Positions 1-6,810 of a DNA stretch of 10,924 bases are shown one piece after another. The notes under the pieces were generated by a model, which saw nothing but the letters and a program-made list of their open reading frames with translations, was not told where the DNA came from and searched no databases. Each line of letters begins with the position of its first letter. The stretch's first letter is position 1. Origin of the DNA: JBMOKU01 sp049324315 (GTDB lineage Bacteria; Bacillota; Clostridia; Peptostreptococcales; Thermotaleaceae); contig JBMOKU010000027.1 of assembly GCA_049324315.1 (NCBI GenBank), positions 1 through 10,924 of the forward strand. Direction: 5' to 3'. Both the position numbers and the translations under genes were made by a program.

Positions 1-41
1 AATCCATGTAAAGTATTTACTTCAACAAACTTTCTACCCAT
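1..41 (-). CDS. 5' end of an unidentified minus-strand gene, cut by the window edge
   Basis: Only the first 13 codons are present, reading MGRKFVEVNTLHG. The start is supported by a very good Shine-Dalgarno, AAGGAGGGG on the minus strand at 49-57, about 8 nt before the ATG at 41. A TATAAT box lies further upstream at 84-89. The gene is divergent from the carotenoid oxygenase gene, sharing the interval 42-271 with it. The peptide is too short for me to name a family, so no function is proposed. Confidence 0.6.
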   Translation of the reverse strand, partial: MGRKFVEVNTLHG

Positions 42-48
42 GTGTAAC

Positions 49-89
49 CCCTCCTTAATTATATTCTAAAGAAATCTAGGTGGATTATA
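49..89 (-). promoter_or_regulatory. Candidate -10 box and ribosome binding site of the gene at the left edge
   Basis: On the minus strand a consensus TATAAT lies at 84-89, which would start a leader of about 35 nt. This leader contains the AAGGAGGGG Shine-Dalgarno at 49-57. A good -35 hexamer is not visible at the right spacing, so the promoter call rests on the -10 box and position alone. Confidence 0.4.
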
Positions 90-271
90 CACATGTAAAA
101 TTTAACTGTAAGATTCCAGATCTATATAACTATACTATCATAAAAATAAATTTATCTGCAATATAGAGAAGACTTATCTGCGCCCAATTAAGTATTATGT
201 GTATGTTTTTATGCAAAAAAGCTAATAATTATATAGCCAGCATGGTTATTTCGTGATGGGGAGGATACGTA

Positions 272-1675
272 ATGAGAGAAGGGGTAAAACTTGGTTTTAC
301 AACGCTGGACCGGGAGATTTCTTTTGAAATCCTTAACATCAAAGGTGAATTGCCCCAGTGGCTTACCGGGGTCTATATTCGTAATGGCCCTGCCAAATTT
401 GAGGCAGGCGGGGAAAAATACCGGCACTGGTTTGACGGCCTGGCAATGCTGATCAGATTTTCCTTTAAAGATCATAAGATTTATTTCAGCAACAGGTTCC
501 TGCAAAGTAAAGCCTTTAAAAAAGCAGTGAAAACAAAGCATATTTACTATTCTGAGTTTGCCACCAACCCGACTTCCACTTTAAGATGCCAGTATTTAAA
601 ATACACCAGTCAGTTGACCGACAATGCCAGTGTTAACGTCTTCAAGGTAGGAGACCACTTTGTAGCCATGACTGAAACGCCTGACCGGGTGGCCTTTGAT
701 CCCTACTCCCTGGAAACACTAGGTACCTTTCACTATGACGGTAAAATCTGGGGCCATTTAACCACGGCTCACCCCCATATCACTGAAGAGGGCGAAATTT
801 ACAATTATATCACCCGCTTTTCTCTTACCAGCACATATAACATATTCAGGATCGGAGCGAGGGGAAAAAAAAGAGAAATGATAACTTCCATTCCTGTAAA
901 AGAACCTTCCTACATGCATAGTATCGGTATGACCGAGAATTATATTATTCTGGCAGAATACCCTCTGGTTATACAACCTTTAAAACTACTTGCCAGCAAT
1001 AAACCCTTTGTTGATAACCTTTACTGGCGACCGGACAGAGGAACCAAATTTACCGTAGTGGATAAAAGAAACGGCAGTATTGTTGGCAGGTACGAAGCTG
1101 AGGCCTTTTTTGCATTTCACCATATCAATGCCTATGAGGAAGGTGACAAGATTTGTGTTGATCTGGTCGCCTACCGGGATGCTTCCCTGGCAAGCTCTCT
1201 TTATTTAAAGGATTTAATCAATCCCGATTTTGTCCTTCCTGTCCCTGAGGTCCGGCGCTATTACTTGCCTCGTGGCGGAACAGGGCTGCCCCAATTTGAA
1301 GTAATATCGGAGCAATTTCCGGAGTTTCCAAGGATTAACTACAGCAAAAAAAACACCAGGCCTTATCGCTTTGTTTACGGTGTCAACGCTTACCAATCAA
1401 AGGGTTTCAACAATAGCCTGGTTAAGCTGGACGTGGTGGATAGGGGCTTGGCGAGATGGTTTGAAGAAAACTGTTACCCTGGGGAACCGATGTTTATACC
1501 CCGCCCGGATGGTACAGAGGAAGACGACGGAGTTGTATTATCCGTGGTTCTGGATACCGCTAAAAACAAATCCTATTTATTGATTCTCGATGCCCGATCT
1601 TTCGAGGAAAGGGCAAGGGCAGAAATGCCTTATCCGATACCTTTTGGAAGCCACGGCCAGTACTTTGAATTTTAA
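272..1675 (+). CDS. Carotenoid oxygenase family protein (RPE65/CCD family, non-heme iron)
   Basis: This 467-residue protein has the usual full length and motif order of the carotenoid cleavage oxygenase family (Pfam PF03055). These seven-bladed beta-propeller enzymes use Fe(II) and O2 to split a C=C bond in carotenoids, apocarotenoids or stilbenes. The four iron-binding histidines are visible in family context: H167 (TAHPH), H216 (SYMHSIG), H283 (FHHINAYEE) and H461 (PFGSHGQYF). The N-terminal GVYIRNGP (33-40), HWFDGLAML (52-60) and WRPDRGTKF (252-260) are also typical. No signal peptide is seen; the protein is probably cytosolic or membrane-associated. The ATG follows GGGAGG at 258-263 with 7 nt spacing. 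The gene looks clearly richer in G+C than its flanks, which suggests acquisition, and no carotenoid synthesis gene is next to it. The family call is firm; the substrate is unknown. Confidence 0.93.
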   Translation: MREGVKLGFTTLDREISFEILNIKGELPQWLTGVYIRNGPAKFEAGGEKYRHWFDGLAMLIRFSFKDHKIYFSNRFLQSKAFKKAVKTKHIYYSEFATNPTSTLRCQYLKYTSQLTDNASVNVFKVGDHFVAMTETPDRVAFDPYSLETLGTFHYDGKIWGHLTTAHPHITEEGEIYNYITRFSLTSTYNIFRIGARGKKREMITSIPVKEPSYMHSIGMTENYIILAEYPLVIQPLKLLASNKPFVDNLYWRPDRGTKFTVVDKRNGSIVGRYEAEAFFAFHHINAYEEGDKICVDLVAYRDASLASSLYLKDLINPDFVLPVPEVRRYYLPRGGTGLPQFEVISEQFPEFPRINYSKKNTRPYRFVYGVNAYQSKGFNNSLVKLDVVDRGLARWFEENCYPGEPMFIPRPDGTEEDDGVVLSVVLDTAKNKSYLLILDARSFEERARAEMPYPIPFGSHGQYFEF

Positions 1676-1763
1676 AAACATAATTAACTACGGATGCACA
1701 CGGATTCCTCTAGCATTTCTAATTCTGTTTATCTGACTGCTGCAATACATCTGCTTCATAAGG

Positions 1764-1783
1764 TATAATAATGAAAAAGGGGG
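1764..1783 (+). promoter_or_regulatory. -10 box and Shine-Dalgarno that place the GNAT start at TTG 1792
   Basis: TATAAT at 1764-1769 lies just before an upstream in-frame ATG (1771), and AAGGGGG follows at 1777-1783. If TATAAT is the -10 box, transcription would begin near 1776. That excludes ATG 1771 as the start and puts the Shine-Dalgarno about 8 nt before TTG 1792. No good -35 hexamer is seen, so the promoter is tentative, while the ribosome binding site is convincing. Confidence 0.5.
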
Positions 1784-1791
1784 TATTTTCA

Positions 1792-2286
1792 TTGAGTGAA
1801 TTAAAAATACGAAATGTTTTACCAGAGGATTTAGCGTGTGTTTCACAAATTGAGGCTGTTTGTTTTCCATCTGCTGAAGCAGCTCCAAAGGACGTATTAA
1901 AGGAAAGAATTTCAGTTTTTCCAGAAGGCTTTTTTGTAGCAGAATTAAATAATGAAATAATAGGGTTTATTAACGGGGGAGCGACAAATAAAAACTATAT
2001 AGAAGATGCGTTCTTTAAAACCATGAATCTCCATATGTCTAATGGAGATAATCTAGTAATCTTCGGCCTTGATGTACATCCTAACTATCAAAGAAAAGGA
2101 TTCGCCAAAGAATTAATGGAGTATTACATAGAAGCTGCGAAAAAAGATGGTAGAAAGAAAATATTGTTAACGTGTAAAGAGCATTTGATAAAATATTATG
2201 AACAGTTTGGGTATATCAATGAAGGTGTATCTGCGTCAGAACACGGCGGGGCGAAGTGGTATGACATGGTTCTTGGATTAGAATAA
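1792..2286 (+). CDS. GNAT family N-acetyltransferase
   Basis: The protein has 164 residues from TTG 1792 (MSELKIRNVLPEDL), the normal length for a single-domain GNAT enzyme, which transfers acetyl from acetyl-CoA to an amine. The acetyl-CoA-binding motif A is clear at about 91-110, with LDVHPNYQRKGFAKELM matching the Q/R-x-x-G-x-G/A pattern. The later YYEQFGY (135-141) is the usual motif B region. The family resembles bacterial arylalkylamine-type acetyltransferases (C-terminal SEHGGAKWYDM). I prefer TTG 1792 to ATG 1771 because AAGGGGG lies 8 nt upstream of it and the -10-like TATAAT nearly touches the ATG. A strong terminator follows the stop, so the gene is probably monocistronic. The substrate is unknown. 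Confidence 0.88.
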   Translation: MSELKIRNVLPEDLACVSQIEAVCFPSAEAAPKDVLKERISVFPEGFFVAELNNEIIGFINGGATNKNYIEDAFFKTMNLHMSNGDNLVIFGLDVHPNYQRKGFAKELMEYYIEAAKKDGRKKILLTCKEHLIKYYEQFGYINEGVSASEHGGAKWYDMVLGLE

Positions 2287-2294
2287 TACTGATG

Positions 2295-2347
2295 GAACTC
2301 CTTTCTTGTAAAGATGGATGGTGAATAGCAAACACAGAAAGGAGTTC
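2295..2347 (+). terminator. Rho-independent terminator after the GNAT gene
   Basis: A perfect 12-bp inverted repeat, GAACTCCTTTCT at 2295-2306 and AGAAAGGAGTTC at 2336-2347, encloses a 29-nt loop. It is followed at once by TTATTTTTATT. It begins 8 nt after the stop codon. The loop is longer than usual, but the stem and U-rich tail make termination the best reading. Confidence 0.8.
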
Positions 2348-2510
2348 TTATTTTTATTAAAAACATCATTTCACCCTAAAAACCCTGTTCTTCTTGAAGA
2401 CCAAGAAACCATGGTTTCCTCATGGCGCCTACTAATTCTAATCATGGATAGGGACAAGGATGAACATCTTACAAAAAATCCCTTTCCTTTTTGCTTATTT
2501 TATTCTATAC

Positions 2511-2536
2511 TATAATAGAAACCGACTGGTCGTTTT
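2511..2536 (+). promoter_or_regulatory. -10 box and TetR-type operator of the TetR/tandem-GNAT operon
   Basis: A consensus TATAAT (2511-2516) is followed two bases later by the palindrome AAACCGAC-TG-GTCGTTTT (2519-2536), which has 7 of 8 matching arm positions. The GAC-n2-GTC core resembles operators often found before TetR genes. It covers the expected transcription start and precedes the AGGAGA ribosome binding site (2541-2546). This is the classic layout for autorepression by the TetR encoded just downstream. The -35 box is poor: TTGCTT at 2491 is too close to the -10. Confidence 0.7.
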
Positions 2537-2553
2537 TTTTAGGAGAGATGTAT

Positions 2554-3156
2554 ATGCCAAAAATTAGCTCAGAAAAAATGCAGCTGCGGAAGCAAGAAAT
2601 CTTGAATAAGGCTTTTGAGGTATTCTGCACCAAGGGATACACCCAAACTTCGATGGAGGACATTGTCAAACACTCAGGTATCAGCAAAGGTGGTCTCTAC
2701 ACCTATTTTAAAAGCAAAGAAGAGATTTTCCTGGCAATCGCCGAAGAACGCTTCCAATTGAGAAGCAACTGGATTCGCCAAATGTCAAACATTGAAAGCA
2801 CTGCAGAGAAAGTAACGCTTTACCTTCGCTGGTTTCTCGACAGCCTTCATGATGAGTCGATCGGTATGGGGATTCGATTTACTATGGAATTCTGGAGTAT
2901 GCTATCAAAGGACGCCACTAAAGCCGAGATCGCCCAAACACGCTACATAAAATTTGAAAAGGATTTGGAAGAACTCTTATTGGAAGGCATTGAAAAAGGT
3001 GAATTTCGTCAGGATTTGGACACAAAAAGTGCCGTATATCTCATCCTGGCCTCCCTGGATGGCATTGGCTTTACCGACGCTGTCATGGGTATCAAGGTCC
3101 AGGAAGCCACAATCACAAACTATGTCCACATGATTCTCAATTATTTAAGGGGGTAA
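2554..3156 (+). CDS. TetR/AcrR family transcriptional regulator
   Basis: The 200-residue protein begins MPKISSEKMQLRKQEIL and has the standard TetR architecture. An N-terminal helix-turn-helix spans about 32-55 (TSMEDIVKHSGISKGGLYTY, then FKSKEEIF), followed by a helical ligand-binding domain. The start at ATG 2554 is chosen because AGGAGA at 2541-2546 is 7 nt away; the earlier in-frame ATG 2548 sits too close to it. The next gene, a tandem GNAT, starts 6 nt after the stop, so the two form an operon. The palindrome at 2519-2536 is the likely binding site, which suggests a ligand-released autorepressor that controls the acetyltransferase. The ligand is unknown. The DNA looks higher in G+C than the neighbouring minus-strand operon. 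Confidence 0.93.
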   Translation: MPKISSEKMQLRKQEILNKAFEVFCTKGYTQTSMEDIVKHSGISKGGLYTYFKSKEEIFLAIAEERFQLRSNWIRQMSNIESTAEKVTLYLRWFLDSLHDESIGMGIRFTMEFWSMLSKDATKAEIAQTRYIKFEKDLEELLLEGIEKGEFRQDLDTKSAVYLILASLDGIGFTDAVMGIKVQEATITNYVHMILNYLRG

Positions 3157-3162
3157 CCAATA

Positions 3163-4014
3163 ATGATTACTTACAAAACTTGTATCGACGTCACCATGAC
3201 CGAAATTTTCGAAGCCTTTCGTCTTGGTTTTTCAGACTACATTGTTCCCCTCACAATGAACCAGGACGCCTTTGAAGTCCGCTTTTTTGGTCCGGAAGGC
3301 AATACACTGAACCTTTCCTTTATCGCCTTGGATCAGGACCGCCCCATAGGCTTGATTCTCGGTGGCATCCGACTGTTTGATGGCTTAAAAACCATGCGCT
3401 GCGGCACCCTTTGCCTTGGTCCATCGTACCGCGGTCAAGGCATTAGCCATAAGTTATTTGAAATGCACAAATCTGCAGCACTGATTGCCCAGTGCAAACA
3501 GTTATTCCTAGAAGTCATAAAGGAGAATCACCGCGCCATCAAATTTTACGAAAAATACGGTTACAAGCAGGTATATACCCTGAAGTACTACTCTGCCGCA
3601 TCCCAATCGATCCCATCCTCTGCCGATACCTTACCTTATACCGTGAAAGAAATCTCCTTCGATACATTGGAGGCCTTCCGAAAAACCCTCTCCAGCTGTC
3701 ATATCAACTGGCAAAGTGACACGCCCTACTATGCTGCCAGTCAACAAGAAGCCCTCCTTGGCGCGTATGATGGCGCTAAACAAATCGCCTTGATCGCCAT
3801 GAGTTCACAGGGTAAAATTAACTTCCTTTGGGTCGACCCTGCCTACCGTAACCAAGAACTTGGAAGCATGATGCTTCAAAAAGCAGTTCAGGCACAAACT
3901 GTCGAAAAGATAACCATCTGCCTACCAAACAACGCTTCCCTCGAAGGCTTTTTGAAGAAAATAGGCTTTCAGAAAGAGCTCATTGAGCAATATGAAATGT
4001 ATTTACCTTTATAG
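3163..4014 (+). CDS. Tandem-domain GNAT N-acetyltransferase, TetR-linked
   Basis: This 283-residue protein contains two GNAT folds in a row. The first has an intact acetyl-CoA motif A at about 85-100 (LGPSYRGQGISHKLFE) with AIKFYEKYGY at 125-134. The second (about 160-283) has a weaker motif A, VDPAYRNQELGSMML at 224-238, in which the R-x-x-G-x-G pattern is degenerate. It ends with LEGFLKKIGF (260-269). The second domain may therefore be structural, as in other double-GNAT proteins where one half is inactive. AAGGGGG at 3147-3153 lies 9 nt before the ATG and overlaps the end of the tetR gene, which implies coupled translation. Being under the TetR operator suggests an inducible, small-molecule-modifying role; the substrate cannot be read. 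Confidence 0.9.
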   Translation: MITYKTCIDVTMTEIFEAFRLGFSDYIVPLTMNQDAFEVRFFGPEGNTLNLSFIALDQDRPIGLILGGIRLFDGLKTMRCGTLCLGPSYRGQGISHKLFEMHKSAALIAQCKQLFLEVIKENHRAIKFYEKYGYKQVYTLKYYSAASQSIPSSADTLPYTVKEISFDTLEAFRKTLSSCHINWQSDTPYYAASQQEALLGAYDGAKQIALIAMSSQGKINFLWVDPAYRNQELGSMMLQKAVQAQTVEKITICLPNNASLEGFLKKIGFQKELIEQYEMYLPL

Positions 4015-4098
4015 TGATTTAAAGGTGAAACCATTAGAATTCATCTCAAAAACAAAAAAACTGTTCTCCTTGCCTTTCATAATTGGTGAGAGAGATTG

Positions 4099-4665
4099 CT
4101 AGATACCTAATGTCTTTAGAAAAACTTCTATTATTTCCTCGTAATCATCTAATGCAATAGTATGAGGATTATCTTGTTCTTCGCCCAAGTAGTTTCTTAA
4201 TCCGCGTTCTTTCAAAAAGACATATTGAATTGGCGCAATAACTTGAATAGCAAGATATTTAATCTCTTTTTCCGATAAATCAGGCTTTATTTCTTTTAAC
4301 AGACCCACAATTGTTTCTGGTGTACTGAAACGATCACTGATTATCTCATCTCTAATAAGTACACTTGTATACTTTTGGTACTTACATACCACCATAGCCA
4401 TAGCTTTCAAAAATGTCCTCAGCTGCTGCTTTGGAGAGTCGTTGAGATTCGACAATGTCTGAAAGGCTTCAATAGCAGCATCATCGATTATGGAAGAAAT
4501 AGCTGCCACAATCAAGTTCCATTTACTACCAAAATGATAATTAATCAGTCCAGTAGATATATGTGCTTCGTATGCAATCTGCCTAATAGTTAACTCTTCA
4601 ACGTCAAACTCGTCATCAAGCAGGGCTATGACCGATCTAATTAGTTGTGCTTTTATTTCTGACAT
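4099..4665 (-). CDS. TetR/AcrR family regulator downstream of an alpha/beta hydrolase gene
   Basis: The 188-residue protein has a TetR helix-turn-helix at about 25-52 (LTIRQIAYEAHISTGLINYH, then FGSKWNLI) and a helical C-terminal ligand domain. Its ribosome binding site AAGGAG (4671-4676 on the minus strand) overlaps the stop codon of the hydrolase gene (4675-4677). The genes are 9 nt apart, so the two proteins are almost certainly co-transcribed and translationally coupled. The operator with TTGAAC/GTTCAA arms at 5665-5678, at the operon promoter, is the obvious candidate target and would give autorepression. The protein converges with the tandem GNAT gene on the other strand; I see no clear terminator in the 84 nt between them. 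Confidence 0.92.
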   Translation of the reverse strand: MSEIKAQLIRSVIALLDDEFDVEELTIRQIAYEAHISTGLINYHFGSKWNLIVAAISSIIDDAAIEAFQTLSNLNDSPKQQLRTFLKAMAMVVCKYQKYTSVLIRDEIISDRFSTPETIVGLLKEIKPDLSEKEIKYLAIQVIAPIQYVFLKERGLRNYLGEEQDNPHTIALDDYEEIIEVFLKTLGI

Positions 4666-4674
4666 ATAAGCTCC

Positions 4675-5649
4675 TTAAAACGCATTGCTGAAAAAATGCT
4701 TTATAGTTTCATGAATTTCCCTATGATGGCTGAAAAACATATGTCCACCTTCCTTAAAAGAGAGCAAAGTAGAATTTGGAATTTTTTCGTGAGTGTATTC
4801 AGCATAATAAAACGGCTGTAGCGTATCATCTTCAGCATGAATCACCAATGTTGGAGCTTTTATCTCCCAAATTGGATAATCTTCAGGTGACAATTCTTTA
4901 AATTGAATATTTGCATTGAAAATCCCTTTTTTTCTCAACGAAATAGGATTCATAATTTCAAAGAACTCTTTAGCCATCTCAATTTCATCTGCTGTCATTT
5001 TTTTCTGAACTTCTTTAGATACCCCCAATACATTCAACAGATCTGACTGGATATACTCGGTAATCATCCAGAATAGAAAATCATTATCAAAAATCGTTCC
5101 AAAAACGATTGACTGAACCGTTGTCAACTTTGGTGGCGTTTTACTTTTTGCACACATCATTGTAAGTGATTTCACACGTTCAGGGTACTTTATGCTGAAT
5201 TTCAATGCAGATGGTCCCCCATCAGAGACAGCTACCACATGAACTTTGCTTATTTCCAATTTATCGAGTAACTCTTTGTACAGATCCGCCTGATGATCTG
5301 GGGTAGGCTCTTCTGGCAAAGGAGTATTTAGATATCCGAATCTGGACACTGCAATTACCATACAATCCTTTGGCAGGAATCTATCTGCAAGCAGCAAACC
5401 TTGGTCATATCCGCCTCCAGCACCATGAATCATTAGAACAGGATCCCCTTTACCAGAGATTGCATATTCAATTATTCCCTGATCAGTTTCAACTACGATA
5501 CTTTTAGCGTTCGCTTTCTCAATCTGGTCCGATTTAACTTTTGAAAATCGCTTGTATTGAATCCCTAGAAAAACAACGGTTGTGCTTATTAATACAAAAA
5601 TGATAACCACTGCTATTTTTTTTATAGTACTTCTATTTATTGTACTCAT
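4675..5649 (-). CDS. Membrane-anchored alpha/beta-fold hydrolase
   Basis: From ATG 5649 the product has 324 residues (MSTINRSTIKK). A hydrophobic helix at about 12-31 after a basic N-terminus looks like an uncleaved signal anchor, placing the catalytic domain outside the membrane. The alpha/beta-hydrolase core shows an oxyanion-loop HGAGGG (75-80) and a nucleophile-elbow AVSDGG with Ser142, where Ala replaces the usual first Gly. An acid at Asp275 in HAEDDTLQP and His303 in GGHMFF complete the triad. The reaction is ester, amide or similar bond cleavage, with the substrate unknown. ATG 5649 has AAGGAG (5657-5662) at 7 nt. A longer in-frame reading to 5715 would run back through the promoter and operator, so I reject it. 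It is the first gene of an operon with tetR. Confidence 0.9.
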   Translation of the reverse strand: MSTINRSTIKKIAVVIIFVLISTTVVFLGIQYKRFSKVKSDQIEKANAKSIVVETDQGIIEYAISGKGDPVLMIHGAGGGYDQGLLLADRFLPKDCMVIAVSRFGYLNTPLPEEPTPDHQADLYKELLDKLEISKVHVVAVSDGGPSALKFSIKYPERVKSLTMMCAKSKTPPKLTTVQSIVFGTIFDNDFLFWMITEYIQSDLLNVLGVSKEVQKKMTADEIEMAKEFFEIMNPISLRKKGIFNANIQFKELSPEDYPIWEIKAPTLVIHAEDDTLQPFYYAEYTHEKIPNSTLLSFKEGGHMFFSHHREIHETIKHFFSNAF

Positions 5650-5664
5650 CTTCATTCTCCTTTC

Positions 5665-5715
5665 TTGAACACGTTCAATCGTTATAAGTATAACTTGGAG
5701 AATGAATAAAATCAA
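5665..5715 (-). promoter_or_regulatory. Promoter and palindromic operator of the hydrolase-tetR operon
   Basis: On the minus strand, TTGATT (5710-5715) and TATACT (5687-5692) are separated by exactly 17 bp, a good sigma-A-type promoter. The expected start is near 5680. Immediately downstream lies TTGAAC-GT-GTTCAA (5665-5678), with perfect 6-bp arms, ending just before the Shine-Dalgarno (5657-5662). A repressor bound here would block initiation. The TetR encoded as the second gene of this operon is the likely ligand-responsive binder. Single GTTCAA half-sites occur nearby at 5724-5729 and 5766-5771 on the plus strand. Confidence 0.78.
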
Positions 5716-5845
5716 TCAATCTAAGTTCAAATCGAATCCATTGAAAAGACTACATCATGGTGATTTGTTCAACACATTCTAAATACCAAACTTCTATAAA
5801 AAACCGCCGTTACTTATGATAAGGTTAGGAAATTCTTTATCATGC

Positions 5846-5915
5846 CAGTATTTATCAGTGTTATAGGCGTTTTGTGGATGGATCGCCTAGCTCAAAGTTT
5901 GTTGTAAAAATACTG
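5846..5915. repeat. Nested inverted repeats, possible structured RNA or repeat remnant
   Basis: Outer arms CAGTATTT (5846-5853) and AAATACTG (5908-5915) enclose inner arms TAGGCG (5864-5869) and CGCCTA (5884-5889). Both pairs are perfect and nested, so a two-tier stem is possible on either strand. There is no U-run that would make it a terminator. I do not recognise a known RNA family or insertion-sequence end. The arms are short and AT-rich outside, so chance is possible. Confidence 0.35.
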
Positions 5916-6058
5916 CTTATAGCTTGCTTTCGCATTTGACGACGGTTTGACGACGAAGTGGTAAAAACGGATAAATATGATTAGAAACTAATAGAAAATA
6001 ACTAAAAACTATTCTTTTATATGTACACCCCTTCTACTTTCATTTAGGTGGTTACTAC

Positions 6059-6112
6059 ATGAAAAAACTCAAAATATTAGTCGTAAACAAATGCAACACA
6101 AAATGGAAATAA
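6059..6112 (+). CDS. Possible 17-residue peptide, unproven
   Basis: A short frame starting ATG at 6059 encodes MKKLKILVVNKCNTKWK and ends at TAA 6110-6112. An AGGTGG (6046-6051) lies 7 nt before the ATG, a reasonable ribosome binding site. The peptide is basic with one Cys and one Trp. No modification, export or receptor gene is next to it. It may be a true small peptide, the start of a decayed gene, or chance. Confidence 0.2.
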   Translation: MKKLKILVVNKCNTKWK

Positions 6113-6145
6113 TGGGCGCCCCTACTATAATTTTCGTTGTATTTC

Positions 6146-6222
6146 TGTAAGGAACGGCCCCTGTGCCGTTCCGTTAAGGGTCAGTGATATTCGGCGGAAC
6201 GCCACAGGGGGCGTTCCCTACA
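6146..6222. repeat. REP/MITE-like element: two hairpins forming one large inverted repeat
   Basis: The 27-bp ends (6146-6172 and 6196-6222) are inverted copies with three differences and are separated by 23 bp. Each end also folds on itself: GGAACGG/CCGTTCC around 8 nt on the left, and GGAACGCC/GGCGTTCC around 6 nt on the right. Two of the three differences between the ends are the two sides of one internal base pair (G-C on one side, C-G on the other), so each small hairpin is kept paired. The ends begin TGTAA/TGTAG, like dispersed hairpin repeats known from many Clostridia. No obvious target-site duplication is seen. A related GGGCGCCCCTAC sequence lies at 6114-6125. Confidence 0.8.
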
Positions 6223-6281
6223 ATCATTCAATTCACGTCGTACTTTCCAACTGCTGCGTCGTAATAAAAGAATTATACGAA

Positions 6282-6794
6282 TTATTGTATATTAATAGTA
6301 CCAGCTTTACCTGCTAAGGCGCCAGGTGTCAATTCAAGAGCCATGCACCATTCGGCTTTTTTCGTTTTGTCAACAATATGGAATATCCCATATTCGTAAG
6401 ACGGCTTAAATCCAAATTTATGATAAAAGTCTGGATTACCACAAAGGAATACAGCTGTATATCCCATATTTTTTGCAATTCGAAAAGCTTCCATCATCAT
6501 TGTTCGAGCAATTCCTCTGCGAAAAAAATTGGGATGAACACTTATAGGAGATAGTAAGAGGTCAGTATAAACATTATCGGCTGTAGTAATATTTGTTTTA
6601 TATAGAACAATCTGTCCAATCAATTTACCATCATCATTTTCTGCAACTAATGAAAGCTCAGGAATAAAGGTATCTTTTTTTCGCACTTCATTCAAATAAT
6701 CCCATTCGCCTTCATTAGTAGATGTAGCAAATGATTTTTTCACAAGTTCATATACTTCATCGTAATCAGCAGGTTGCTCCTGTCGGATAATCAT
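6282..6794 (-). CDS. YhbS-like GNAT N-acetyltransferase (COG3153 type)
   Basis: The 170-residue protein from ATG 6794 (MIIRQEQPADYDEVYELVKK) fits the COG3153/YhbS group of predicted acetyltransferases. It has FIPELSLVAE (43-52), LSPISVHPNF (81-90), motif A FRRGIARTMM (91-100), a FYHKFGF segment (123-129) and a late ALELTPGAL (152-160), all in the expected order. AGGGGG at 6800-6805, 5 nt before ATG 6794, decides this start over an upstream in-frame TTG at 6827, which lies inside the preceding gene. It begins 16 nt after the methyltransferase stop, so the two are co-transcribed. The substrate is unknown; members of this group acetylate small molecules or protein termini. Confidence 0.88.
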   Translation of the reverse strand: MIIRQEQPADYDEVYELVKKSFATSTNEGEWDYLNEVRKKDTFIPELSLVAENDDGKLIGQIVLYKTNITTADNVYTDLLLSPISVHPNFFRRGIARTMMMEAFRIAKNMGYTAVFLCGNPDFYHKFGFKPSYEYGIFHIVDKTKKAEWCMALELTPGALAGKAGTINIQ

Positions 6795-6810
6795 ATAAGC
6801 CCCCTGTACA

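Larger units (their letters stand above)
5716..6281. other. Gene-poor 566-bp interval with nested inverted repeats and a repeat element
   Basis: No convincing gene lies here. It holds the upstream edge of the hydrolase promoter, a nested inverted repeat (5846-5915), a direct repeat of TTTGACGACG (5935-5944 and 5946-5955), a possible 17-codon reading frame (6059-6112), GGGCGCCCCTAC (6114-6125) and a 77-bp hairpin element (6146-6222). The dinucleotide and repeat texture is unlike the flanking genes and suggests accumulated mobile or repeat debris. The interval separates two minus-strand transcription units. I see no strong terminator for the GNAT gene that ends at 6282. Confidence 0.6.

Noticed and set aside
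2318..2515. Plus-strand open frame of 65 codons after the first GNAT gene
   Set aside because: It starts inside the loop of the terminator, lacks a Shine-Dalgarno and runs into the tetR promoter.
5650..5715. Longer N-terminus for the alpha/beta hydrolase
   Set aside because: These codons cover the -10, the operator and the Shine-Dalgarno; ATG 5649 has a good ribosome binding site at 7 nt.
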